Below, piece after piece: positions 8,203 through 18,790 of a DNA stretch of 21,630 nucleotides (positions are counted from its first letter, which is position 1; every line of letters begins with the position of its first letter). A program made the translations under genes and the position numbers. Origin of the DNA: Terana coerulea (taxonomy: Eukaryota > Basidiomycota > Agaricomycetes > Polyporales > Phanerochaetaceae); the NCBI GenBank assembly GCA_024811115.1, contig JAKOGH010000332.1, positions 1 through 21,630 on the forward strand. The letters are read 5' to 3'. The notes under the pieces were generated by a model. That model had not been told where the DNA came from and did no database searches. It saw only the letters and a program-made list of their open reading frames with translations.

Positions 8203-11200
8203 ATGCAGATGCAGTCTCCCTCGGTTCCGACGGTAGACGAGGAGAATGAGGACATTGTCGAACAGCGCAGACGAGCCTTCACATTATGCGACCCAGAGCA
8301 TGAAGAATACCCCACATGTCTCTTCAATTTGGCTGATGCGCTTCATGTCCGATTCCTGGCGGCCGCCGTTCCATCCGACCTCGACGAGGCCATTGGATAT
8401 TACCAAGCCTTTCTCGCAATGCCCGCTGTGCCACAATCCCAAGATCGATCAGTTGTCTTCCATTACTACGCTCATGCATGCGACTGTCGTTTCAAGCTAT
8501 CTGGCGATATAAAAGATTGTGAGGAATCCATCAAATTTTACCAACAGGCCCTTGCCTTGTGTCCTTCCGGGCACCCTAACCGGCCCATCTACCTCAGCAA
8601 CATTGCCAGTGCGCTGCAGACCCGCTTTCAGCAGCTGGGGCAGAAGCCCGATCTCGAGGAGTCGATCGCACTGCAGCGCGAGGCCCTTGCCTTACGTCCT
8701 TCCGGGCACCCTGACCGGCACTATTCCCTCGGCAGCCTCGCCAGTGCGCTGCAGACCCGCTTTCAGCAGCTGGGGCAGAAGCCCGATCTCGAGGAGTCGA
8801 TCGCACTGCAGCGCGAGGCCCTTGCCTTACGTCCTTCCGGGCACCCTAACCGGCCCATCTCCCTCAGCAACCTCGCCAATGCGCTGCAGACCCGCTTTCA
8901 GCAGCTGGGGCAGAAGCCCGATCTCGAGGAGTCGATCGCACTGCAGCGCGAGGCCCTTGCCTTACGTCCTTCCGGGCACCCTGACCGGCACTATTCCCTC
9001 GGCAGCCTCGCCAGTGCGCTGCAGACCCGCTTTCAGCAGCTGGGGCAGAAGCCCGATCTCGAGGAGTCGATTGTGTTGCAGCGCGAGGCCCTTGCCTTAC
9101 GTCCTTCCGGGCACCCTAACCGGCCCATCTCCCTCAGCAACCTCGCCAATGCGCTGCAGACCCGCTTTGAGCAGCTGGGGCAGAAGCCCGATCTCGAGGA
9201 GTCGATTGTGTTGCAGCGCGAGGCCCTTGCCTTACGTCCTTCCGGGCACCCTAACCGGCCCAGCTCCCTCGGCAACCTCGCCAGTGCGCTGCAGACCCGC
9301 TTTGAGCAGCTGGGGCAGAAGCCCGATCTCGAGGAGTCGATCGCACTGCAGCGCGAGGCCCTTGCCTTACGTCCTTCCGGGCACCCTAACCGGCCCATCT
9401 TCCTCAGCAACCTCGCCAATGCGCTGCAGACCCGCTTTCAGCAGCTGGGGCAGAAGCCCGATCTCGAGGAGTCGATTGTGTTGCAGCGCGAGGCCCTTGC
9501 CTTACGTCCTTCCGGGCACCCTGACCGGCACTATTCCCTCGGCAACCTCGCCAGTGCGCTGTGGATCCGCTTTGAGCAGCTGGGGCAGAAGCCCGATCTC
9601 GAGGAGTCGATTGCACTGGAGCGCGAGGCCCTTGCCTTATGTCCTTCCGGGCACCCTAACCGGCCCAGCTCCCTCGGCAGCCTCGCCAGTGCGCTGCAGA
9701 CCCGCTTTCAGCAGCTGGGGCAGAAGCCCGATCTCGAGGAGTCGATCGCACTGCAGCGCGAGGCCCTTGCCTTACGTCCTTCCGGGCACCCTAACCGGCC
9801 CAGCTCCCTCGGCAACCTCGCCAGTGCGCTGCAGACCCGCTTTGAGCAGCTGGGGCAGAAGCCCGATCTCGAGGAGTCGATTGTGTTGCAGCGCGAGGCC
9901 CTTGCCTTACGTCCTTCCGAGCACCCTCACCGGCACCACTCCCTCAGCAACCTCGCCAGTGCGCTGCAGACCCGCTTTGAGCAGCTGGGGCAGAAGCCCG
10001 ATCTCGAGGAGTCGATTGCACTGCAGCGCGTGGCCCTTGCCTTCCGTCCTTCCGGGCACCCCCTCCGGCACTACTCCCTCATCAGTCTTGCGCTCGGTCT
10101 CCACATCTTATATCAACACTCGTCACACGATGCAGAGCGCAGAACCTGTCTTACCGAATGTCTGGAGTGGCTCCAAGCCTGCGCTGCGACCACCTCCATT
10201 CTGGCTCAATTTCCCAACAGCTTCACGGGGCCTCGCATTGGGCACGCATTGCACGGAAGGGGGAGCATTCTTCGACACTTAAAGCTTACCAGGTATTTGT
10301 GGAACTGCTGGAGCCAACGTTGATAACACTTCCTACTCTCGAAATGCAGCACGACGTGGTCCAAAAATACAGCGCAATTCCTTTGGATGGCGCGTCTTAT
10401 GGAATAGAGTCAAAAGACCTTCCCGCCGCCATCACAATGCTGGAACAAGGTAGAGCCGTTCTCTGGTCTCAGGTTAGGCGTATGCGGCCCCACTTGACCG
10501 TCTGGGCGAGGAACACGAGAAGTTACGTCGAGAGTTTGAAGGCACCGCCAAGCAGCTCGCAGAACTCACTACCTCATCGATTCCGTTCATTGACAACGCC
10601 CATGTTCAGCAGTCGGATGTGGCCGCTGCTGACCATCATGCACAAGGTGATCCGTTCGGGACTATGCTGAAGAAGAAGGAAGAGTTGGCCAAGAAGTTTG
10701 AGGCTTTCGCCAAGCAGATTCGATGTATCCCTGGGTTTGGAACCTTTCTGAAGTTGCCGCATTTTGACACACTCCGACAGGCGGCAGTCGAGGGCCCGAT
10801 CATCATTGTCAACCACAGCCAATATCATTCCGACGCTTTGATTGTCCTGCATAACTCTGCCCCGTTTTGCATTCTGCTATCTGACAACTTCTATCAGAAC
10901 ATGATCAGCCTATCCGACAGCCTCCTGGAGCATCGTGAGGTGCGGGGCTGGGCTCAATGCCAAAAGCGTATAGCAGAAGACTCCAGCTTGGCTTGGAAAT
11001 GCTCTGGGATCTATTGGTTGGCCCGGTTGTGGCAAAACTGCGGGACATGAATATTCCTCAACAAGCACGGATATGGTGGTACCCTACATCGGTTCTCTGC
11101 AGCTTACCGCTGCATGCTGCAGGACCAACTCCTGAGACACGAGGAACCCCTTCCAAGAAATATCTATCCGACCTCTTCATTTCGTCCTATACCCCGACAC

Positions 11201-11876
11201 TTACCGCTCTCATCGAGGCACGTTCCAACGCGCCGCTGACTGCCAAAGGACGCCCATCAAAAGCACTCGTTGTTGCCCAGGCTGACGAGTCACTGCAAGT
11301 GAATCGGGAGCTGTCTGTTTTACGGAGCTTTCGAGAGAAGATTGAAATGTCTGTGATGAAGGACAGCGATGCGACGGCTGAAGGAGTAGTCAAAGAGCTC
11401 CAGCATGCTAACTGGGCCCATTTTGCTTGTCACGGACGCCTCGTTCCCAAGGAGCCGTTTCAGTCAGCCTTCAAGCTGCACAATGGAGAAGCACTTACCC
11501 TACTCCGCATCATCCAATCCCACATCCCTAACGCCCGAGTTCGTGTTTCTTTCCGCGTGCCATACTGCAGAGCAGACAGAGGGGAGTGCATCCGAGGAAG
11601 CGCTCCACCTCGCGGCGGCGATGCAGTTCGCAGGCTTCCGGAGCGTCGTCGGAACACTGTGGCAGATGAAGGACGAGGACGGGCCAGATCTTGCAAAATT
11701 CTTCTACAAGGAGATGCTGGCCGAGCCAGACCCAGCGTACCCCCTGGAGGTAGGACACAAAGCGAGCTGCAAGGGCGCTGAATATCGCGACGCAGAAGCT
11801 GAGGAAGAAGTTGGGCAAGGCAAAGGCAAAGGATGCGTTGGAGAGATGGGTGAATTACATACAGATAGGCGCATGA
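8203..11876 (+). CDS. TPR-CHAT domain protein, interrupted by five frameshifts in its 3' half
   Basis: The protein joins tetratricopeptide repeats (protein-binding helical hairpins) to a CHAT domain, a caspase/separase-like peptidase fold; such proteins are numerous in mushrooms and their role there is largely unknown. The start ATG (8203) has a purine at -3. Residues 1-123 hold degenerate TPRs, 124-618 eleven near-identical 45-residue units, and a partial unit follows. The open frame runs to 10323. The family continues after frame changes: WARIAR (about 10239), LEQGRAVLWSQ (10440), GPIIIVNHSQYHSD (about 10790), WWYPTSVLCSLPLHA (about 11071), HFACHG with the putative catalytic His at 11431, and LSACHTA with the putative catalytic Cys at 11558. 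It ends ERWVNYIQIGA, stop 11874-11876. Shifts lie at about 10227-10230, 10496, 10940-10957, 11534-11536 and 11750-11754, all in or beside short runs of one base. No introns are evident. Joined, it would be about 1220 residues. It may be a recent pseudogene or contain sequencing errors. Confidence 0.85.
8572..10056 (+). repeat. Eleven tandem 135-bp TPR-coding units
   Basis: Units begin every 135 bp at 8572, 8707, 8842, 8977, 9112, 9247, 9382, 9517, 9652, 9787 and 9922, each coding for 45 residues of the type HP-R--SL--LA-ALQTRF-Q, then LGQKPDLEESI-LQREALAL and RPSG. A partial, diverged unit follows at 10057. Differences are confined to a few positions: residues 3-7 (NRPIS, DRHYS or NRPSS), 9-10 and 13 (SN/GS/GN; N or S), 20 (Gln or Glu) and the IA/IV pair at 32-33. 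The IA/IV difference is a block of linked base changes (ATCGCACTG against ATTGTGTTG), and the N-type and D-type starts alternate in units 1-5. This points to recent amplification and conversion between units. Confidence 0.95.
10939..11876 (+). other. CHAT (caspase-like) domain segment
   Basis: This part carries the C-terminal CHAT fold of the preceding gene. The frame from 10939 to 11535 gives KAYSRRLQLGLEMLWDLL, a WWYPTSVLCSLPLHA core, SSYTPTLTALIEAR, and HFACHGRL with the likely catalytic His. One extra C in the CCC at 11534-11536 moves the frame, after which FVFLSACHTAE (likely catalytic Cys), AAMQFAGFRSVVGTLW and DLAKFFYKEM follow. A second shift near 11750-11754 leads to ARALNIATQKLRKKLG and ERWVNYIQIGA, the usual end of the family. 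All family motifs are present and in order, so the domain was functional until recently or is intact in the living strain. Confidence 0.8.
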
Positions 11877-13559
11877 GATGACAGGCAGACTGCTCTGCAC
11901 TTACCAGTACAAGAATGACTAAGCTTATGCTGACACCATGTTGTGCGACGCTATCACCAAGTCGTAACTGAGGGTTAAAACGCAGTATTTCCGTTCCTGG
12001 ATGTATGAAACAATCACATTGTTACATATCGACCATTCCGCATGACCTACAACTGAAGAGCTACTACCTGTAGACTCAAGGCCTCGTGTACCTATAAGTC
12101 GCGCCCCGTCGCACCCAGCACGACTCGTTCTCGAGGTCGAACTCCTTCTGAATCATGGCGGCCGGAAGTTATTACATGATACGTGCATAACGGGTCGCAA
12201 GTGTTCCAGGGTAGTGATTGTGTTTGTCTGGCATGGAATATTGAGGCTTGTTGACATTGTCTGTGATCTATGTCATGGCGTCAAAGATTTGCAGAGGGAT
12301 AGCGTGTCATCCATGGAGTCACATCGTGCATCCCAGGAGCCAAATCCTCGCCTTCCCCTGCATCCGCAGCAACTCGTCCGACAGCAATATGCAGGCCCGC
12401 TTCGAGCACCCTCGATATGCCACTCACGACACGGGCACAGTCGGTGCGGCAGGTAGAAGAGCTCGGTTGGTGGGCATGTTGACTGTCGCTCACGATGAGC
12501 GGCGTGAGTATTTGGTAAGCGACCAAGCATTGGCTTGGAGGAAGATGTTGGGCGGCCATAGAATTAAGCTGGACCACCTTCAGCAAAACAACACGACATG
12601 AGTCTGCTCGGAAGACGTACCACAGCGGATCCTCCACCGGTGGGTAGACCGTGCACAACTACCTCCACGCTGCATTGGCACTATCTGCGGTTGTACAGTG
12701 CAAAGCGAGTAGCGGTGTACGCTAAGCTTTCATTGCCCCGAAGCTGACGTCTTCCGTGCGCCTTCGTGGCTGACATCCTGACATCCCTCTGTTCTGGATC
12801 TGAGGCTGCTGTCCTGCTGCGACGACTTCGGAGCCGAACGTCGAATGATATGCCCACGAGACCTTGCCATGGTGTTTCGCGTGCTGCGGGTCGCCAAGCT
12901 TGGTCGGCTCGCGCCTGCGGGACACTGGGGTTGGTCTCGAGCTTGTTTCCCTAACCGTTGTAAAGCCCAAGTCCGTGGTCGAGGCGTGCACGCCAAAGTG
13001 ACAGTGGCCGGCGCCCATGAGCAAGCTGCAGTCCTTCGACTTGTTCCGTCCATAATGGATTAATGCAGTGTATTCCAATCGGCGGGTGAGATACCTTCGT
13101 CTGGCTGGATATCGCTAGCACGAATTGTAGGAGGCGTTCGCGCTACGAGAGGCTCGTTACTGGTCGGAGTAAAAGCGCTCTTGAACTAGATATCGTGGCT
13201 GGTGAGTGGGGTTAAATCTGCAGATGACAACCGTGTCAGTACCAGTCGAGGAGAAGGCTGATAAAAGCTGGTACCTCCGAGTCATGCCTGCTTCCGTATA
13301 CTTCAGCGCAGGGCTGGCTGGAATGACACTGCGACCACGAGACAATGCCCAGTGAGAGGGGCTTGTTGCAAATGTTCCTCTCCAGCGCAGAGAACTCCCA
13401 CAAAGAGCGAAGGGAAGGATGTACCACACGTAGCGATACTCGTCTTCCGGTAACCTGTTGGTCGAGTTACTTATCGACGGCCGCTGGCTTGAGTAAGCTT
13501 TGGCAGTACGATGTACGTTCTTCTTCCAATTTGGGTTCGTCTTCGTTCCCTGGCAGTAC
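11877..13559. other. Region without a recognisable gene
   Basis: About 1.7 kb downstream of the TPR-CHAT gene. The longest open stretches are on the minus strand (12722-13078, containing AGHCHFGVHASTTDLGFTTV, and part of 13157-13639) and could be exons of a decayed minus-strand gene, but I find no family and no clear set of splice sites. A TATAAG string at about 12092-12097 has no gene placed suitably after it. No RNA gene or long repeat is visible. Confidence 0.3.
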
Positions 13560-14339
13560 GGATTCAATAGGATGGGGGTGTCCTCCGGGATCTCAGCCGT
13601 GGACAGCGTAGCGGAAGTCCTGCGAGAACACAAAGACACACTCAGCGATGGCTCCCGTAATTAGGCAGGCATACGCACCTATCTCCCATGGTCACAACTC
13701 GTCTCCCTCCACTAATTTCTTAAACCTTAGCAAGACGTCTTCCGAGCAAATCAACGCCGACATCTTTGTTTGATGTTAAAACAAGCGTAGGTTTACAGGA
13801 CAACATTTGCTCACTAAGGCTTTTCAGAGCACGGGGAAGGTGCATTTTCATCGTGGTCCCGCTCGTCGAGTACGCTAAGTCGATGTCGAATCAAAGCGAA
13901 GTCCAGCGGGTAGAGAAGAACGGAGGTAGAGGATAAGGAGGTGCTTGAGTGTCGCAAAGATTCGTGATGTCTTGGGGCCGCAGAGACTGCGAGTTTTCGA
14001 GAGAACGGTGGGGTTGAGCGTCGAGCGAACGCTTTCCAGTCGAAGACAGTCAAGCTTCAAGACCTCCGGCCTGGTCTACAAGAGATGAGCAGCTATGTAA
14101 GCTAGAGAAGTCTGGACGGGGAGGGCGATGAAGATGAGGCCGACGAAACGAGGAACGTGGAAGCCAGGTGGAAGCAGCTCTCTGAGTTTCTGCGCCCAGC
14201 CAGACGATAAGCTCTTGCTCAGCAAGCCCCGAGGCATTCCAAAAGGCAGGCAGCAGCTTTTGATTATAACACTACCAAACAAACACCTCATCATCGAGAC
14301 GGTCACGGTGTGTGCTTTCTGAATCTCTGTGTGCACCAC
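13560..14339 (-). pseudogene. Degenerate intron-containing gene, copy B of the two-copy family
   Basis: Colinear with 100-700 on the same strand. Read on the minus strand it has FHVPRFVGLIFIALPVQTSL at about 14105-14165 (hydrophobic after the shared HVPRFVGLI), then FALIRHRLSVLDERDHDEN (about 13845-13905), a donor GTGAGC near 13811-13817, an intron of about 51 nt ending AAAG, an exon of about 85 nt, then a second donor GTGCGTAT (about 13673) and a CTCGCAG acceptor near 13618. These splice sites match copy A. The internal exon contains a stop in the frame shared with copy A, which supports decay. The family is unknown; the hydrophobic stretch suggests a membrane protein. Limits are approximate, and exons may extend to about 13160. 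Confidence 0.35.
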
Positions 14340-14832
14340 TGCAGACCCGGACCACTACTCTGACAGCACTTTTTTAGAAACATCTGTAAGAGTCCTGCGA
14401 TTCTATTAACAAGTTTCATAATGTTATCTTACCGTCATCAGCACAATCTCGTTACGTGAGTCTCCATTCCCAGCCGTGTTTTAGGTTAAGCTTAGCACTT
14501 GCATAGAAATGCTAAACGACTCCCACCAGCTGGCAGCACAGCTGCTTCTACCGCTCCGACGGAGCGGTCAGGTGAGCTGCGTTCCTCTTTACGAAGAACG
14601 CTCTCACAGTCGTGTCCCATGCGATACGCTTCCCTGCCAGTTGTGCTCACAAGTTTCGCAGGCATTCTTCTGCAGTCCAGAGGCGTAATGTATCTTCCAA
14701 GTTGCTTGCCGCGCACGGCACCAGACGAGCGATCTTACTGTGCCCGCGGATGAACATAAGTACTCATATCCGCAGGCGTGCGCTCTCGGTGCGCTCTCAA
14801 GTCATCTCTACTACACGCAAACCGCTATCGGA

Positions 14833-17638
14833 ATGACCACTCAGCCTCTTGCTGGTTTAGACCGCCCACAGCCTGTACTCGCATTGTATTCTCCTTCCTC
14901 GAGTAGTCCTGGGAGCAAAACCGGCGACGAGGAAGTCGAAAAGGCCGATTACTCTGCCAATGAAGCAACGTCCATCGACTCAAATGGGGATCCACGACTC
15001 GCGGCTCCGAAGCTTTCACCAGCGCAACAGGTCAAGCTGTACCGAAAGATTGACTGGAGACTCATGCCGATGGTGACTCTTATGTACCTGTGCTCCTTCC
15101 TTGACAGAGGTGCGTCTTCTATGCCACATCGTAGCTGCCAGCCAGTGATTCGCAACATATTTCAGGGAATATTGGTGCGAATATCGGTTTTTGTTAGCTC
15201 AGTGTGTACGAAGGCTCATGCATTGCCACGGAATATCAGGGAATGCGAAGCTCCAGGGTCTCACAACGCAACTGAATCTCACCGGAAATAAGTATAACAT
15301 CGCTCTTGTGAGTACTCTCGCGTTGATTATCTCTGAGCTCTTTATTAATGAGTTGGCTAGGCCATGTACTTTGTGGTGAGCTTGAAGTTTTTATATTGCA
15401 TCGTGGAGGTCCTGAATGCCCTTGAGCCCTACTGCCTTGTGGAGTGCCCGGCAAGGTGCGAATAAACGTCTATCTTTGCATTCCGCACCTGTGATAACAA
15501 GTCATGTCCAGTTTGGTGACGAAGAAGTTTCGGCCTTCAAGGTATCTGCCACGCACTGTCCTTACGGATGTTTCGCACTAATTCTTGATGATAGATGGCT
15601 TCCAGCACTGACGGTACGCTCCACTCATTCGTCCGGTTGGTTCATGATCGTCAGCTCATGCCTTTTGTTCTAGATGACCTGGGGTGTCATTATGTGCGTT
15701 GAATGGGCCTATTAACGCTGCGGCAAAGCTCGCTGCTGATCCAATTGCGCACACACAGGACCCTGATGGGTATAGTCACCACGTACGTATACTTACACTC
15801 GTGCGCACCATCCAAAGAAACCCACGCGCATTGCCAGATATCAGCAGCTTGTTGGCGTCCGGGTCGCTCTTGGCGCGGCAGAGGCGGGCCTATTTCCCGC
15901 TGTAACCTGGTAGTAAGTTTAGGGCCATTACGCCCCTTCTACCACACTTACTTATACGGTTTACAAGCTTGTCCATGTGGTATCCGCGGCACCAGCTTCA
16001 GTTTCGTATCGGTATCTTCTGGGGCAGCGCAGCACTGGCCGGTGCGTACACTCCTTGGTCGCCTTGCTCCATTTCGGCTGACCAGGCTACTGCAGGCGCG
16101 TTCTCGGGCATCTTGGCGTACGGCATATCCTTCATGTCTGGAACGGCGGGCATGCTAGGGTGGTCCTGGATATTCGTGTGTACTTTCTTCGTTATTCACC
16201 CATTGACGCGCTGACGACTCTTCAGATCATTGAAGGCTTGTTCACGGTCGTAGTCGGATTTGTCGCATGCTTCGGTGTGTGATTCGCCCCGTCAGACCGT
16301 TATCCTGCAGTTGACTGTGTGCCTCAACGTCGCCGGATGCAGTCCTTACCGATTTCCCGGACAGGGCAACGTTCCTGACCGAAGAAGAGCGAGCGTTCAT
16401 TCTCTGGAGGAAAAGTAAGCGCATCGTTCGTTTTGCAGGCAACGACTCATTAGTGCTTTTGCTTAGAGTATGACAACTCCATAGTCGGGGAAGAGGAGCA
16501 GTTTGCTCTTCGGCATATCTGGCTGGCGTTCTCCGATTGGCAGGTAAGTCTTCCGCAGGTTTGGTTTTCATTGTCGCGCTTATTGACACCAACGCAGCTA
16601 TGGATACACTTTCTCATCTACATCTCAATCATTGGCCCCCGTACGTACTTTTCCTTGGTATGTGAAGCTATACCGTCTAAATTTGCCTTCGCCGTAGTAT
16701 GGGGTATCTCGTTCTTCCTCCCGTACGTTTTCACGCGTCTTCACCCGAGTCACTGTTGACGCAATTGTACGCAGGTCGATCATCAATGGGTGCGTACGAC
16801 ATGGACAGCCTCTTAGTGTAAGAGCCTTCATCGACGGGCGTCATCAGATTTGGCTTCAGCCCGGCAAACAGTCAATTGCTAACAGTGCCGCCATACGTTT
16901 TCGCAAGTATGTTGTTGACAGCGCGTCCCTCGAACGGCTTGCTCATAGCCATCTCATTGCGTAGCTTTTGTAACAGTCGTCTTTGCTTATTATTCCGACA
17001 AGACGAAATACCGCTTCCCGTTTATTCTCGCTGGGCAGCTGATGTGTGTCGTCGGATTCTCTATCCAGATATCCAACGCGCACTTTGGCGTCAAGTATTT
17101 TGGGACGTTCTTTAGTGTCGCTGGGTCCTACGCAGCGTTTCCGGGAGTTATTGTATGGTATGTTGACTGCATACATACGAGACGCTTCTACTCATCAGCG
17201 ACTTCTGTAGGCTTGCAAACAACGTCGCTGGACAGTACAAAAGAGGTTCCGCGATTGCGCTGCATATCGGCTTTGGCAATTTCTCAGGCGGTAAGTCCAG
17301 ATGAGCATGCTCTCCGGTTGGCTTTTCTCAGTAGAATGACAGCCATTGCTTCGGTACTATATCGCTCTCAAGACGCCCCTCGATATATATTTGGTGGTAC
17401 GTTCCGCTGGCACGCTGTGGTCATCGCCCATCAATTTGACATGTGTGTAGATGCCCTAGAGTTGATGTTTATCGGCATAGGCATGATTGCGCTGTTTTCA
17501 GTTGCAATAATCTACACCATCATAAATGCGAGGCGCGATCAGAACGCGCGGGAGTACCTGGAGAAGGGAATTGTCCACTCTCCTGAACAGCTGAGGAAGA
17601 TGGGTGACCGAGCACCAGATTTTAAATACACGCTGTGA
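14833..17638 (+). CDS. Allantoate permease (Dal5)-like MFS transporter, 23 exons
   Basis: A plasma-membrane major-facilitator carrier of the anion:cation symporter type (allantoate, nicotinate, vitamin and similar acids in fungi); the substrate cannot be read from sequence. Exons: 14833-15109, 15166-15174, 15240-15307, 15361-15375, 15427-15455, 15512-15541, 15595-15613, 15674-15693, 15759-15782, 15838-15912, 15968-16041, 16096-16175, 16226-16274, 16343-16414, 16467-16543, 16598-16640, 16698-16722, 16775-16789, 16848-16906, 16965-17157, 17211-17290, 17343-17396, 17451-17638. All introns are GT-AG, and the sum is 1575 nt (524 residues plus stop). Family landmarks read straight across junctions: FLDRGNIGNAKLQGLTTQL, GVRVALGAAEAGLFP, WYPRHQLQFRIGIFWG, GISFMSGTAGMLGWSW, DFPDRATFLTEEERAF, FGVKYFGTFFSVAGSY, NNVAGQYKRG, YRSQDAPRYIFG, and the end GDRAPDFKYTL. 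The cytosolic N-terminus (about 75 residues) is Ser/Pro-rich. The ATG at 14833 has G at -3; an in-frame ATG at 14740 is less likely. The gene appears intact. Confidence 0.93.
15166..15174 (+). other. 9-nt micro-exon of the Dal5-like gene
   Basis: The nine bases GGAATATTG lie between introns 15110-15165 and 15175-15239. Joined, they give FLDRGNIGNAKLQGL, the invariant start of transmembrane segment 1 to 2 in this family. Leaving them out would drop three residues without a frame change. Confidence 0.85.
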
Positions 17639-18790
17639 ATCCAACCTACCCGCCATCACGTAGAAATCTTATCCATGGTCCATGTTGCGCAAAGAGTATG
17701 TTTGCGATATGTTCTCGAACTCACAGCCCTTAAACTGAACCGCTGTACCGGCAAGAAAAGCTACTGGGTATAACGAAGTGCAAGGTGGGGTTTCCTCCTG
17801 TTCTGGGGCACGGTGCAGCAGTCGAAACCGCATTGCTCATTGGGGATATGCTCACGTGTACCTCTGCACTCTTCAGGATGGCTGACGAAGGAACGCAGCG
17901 CGGAGACCTACTACTGCTGGAGCTAAGTCCAAACCAAGGCCCACGGCAGTGGCTCCGGAACGTAGTAAGGCGGTACTCAGCTAGTACATCGGCCATATTC
18001 TTCTTATATCCATCGTTGCAGCTGTCCCAACAGTCAGGTGTCTGCGGCTTGAGCTGATTCTCAGCTGTGGTCCGTGAAAGCCCAGGAAAATTGACGCGCA
18101 GATCTAGAGTTGTCTGCCCGGGCCGAAACCGAAAGAAGCAATCAAAGGCTTTTGATCATAACAAGATCAAACAAACGCTTCCTCGTCATCGGTCGCGCCA
18201 ACTCCAACTCTCACTTGTTCGATCAAGCAAGGGCTACCGACCCTTGCACTAGGGCTTACACTGTCGTTAGTATGGTGAGCAACGCTGTCGTAGGAGTGTA
18301 GATTGGCTTCAAACAGAGTCATGTGCTTGAACGATAGCCCCTCGGCGCCCCTGTCAGACTGACATGGATGGGTCAGTGGAGACGGTCAGATGAACAATAC
18401 ATCACATTGCGACCAGACAGAGGTGTGGTTGAACAGTGCGCAGCTTTTTTCTTCCCTTTCTTCACCTTCCAAACACACGTTCCTTTGCAGCGACGGTGGC
18501 CTGTCGGCGTGAGCTTGGTGTCACGACAGGCACTCGGCGTGCAGTCAACGACGACTGTGCTCGATCGCACGACACCCGTCCTTACTGGCATACATACCCG
18601 TGGTGCTATAGCGTGCTGTCAAGCTGCCGCTTTCCGCTCAACGCCCGTCAAGACCGGTAACGGTGAGTCTAACCTCTCAGTTATGAAGCGACGTATCGTC
18701 GCAGCTGGAGCTGTGCATTTCGCTCCCTCGAATACAACTTTTTTAGGACGCTTACCCATGTCCTTCGTTCAGTGATAGAAGCTTCTCACT
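17639..18790. other. Intergenic region and possible 5' exons of the next gene
   Basis: No certain gene. A plus-strand frame at 17785-18057 (90 codons, containing GHGAAVETALLIGDMLTCTS) has no recognisable relatives. At about 18130-18195 there is a short fragment similar to 14240-14305 (shared core GCTTTTGAT-ATAACA followed by CAAACAAAC), part of the minus-strand degenerate family. The stretch 18360-18780 probably contains the signal-peptide and ectodomain exons of the surface protein that continues from 18791, but I could not assemble them with confidence. Confidence 0.3.

Noticed and set aside
8594..9616. Minus-strand open frames across the TPR array
   Set aside because: These are antisense shadows of the same repeat unit, with no start context or family resemblance.
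8572..10056. CRISPR array
   Set aside because: The periodic units are contiguous coding repeats of 135 bp without spacers, in an evidently eukaryotic sequence.
8519..10282. A 587-codon open frame in the second plus-strand frame across the TPR array
   Set aside because: The repeat unit is 135 bp, a multiple of three, and has no stop in this frame, so the frame stays open automatically. Its product is a low-complexity Ser/Pro/Arg repeat, and family motifs (HP-R, ALQTRF, EAL-LRP) are only in the other frame.
10940..10966. A 27-nt GT-AG intron in the TPR-CHAT gene
   Set aside because: It is far shorter than any other intron in the window and below workable fungal intron length; a single-base frameshift explains the frame change better.
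14833..17638. Broken transporter pseudogene, as suggested by short scattered open frames
   Set aside because: Every break is resolved by a GT-AG intron of 50-68 nt, and the joined exons give an in-frame 524-residue protein with all family motifs.
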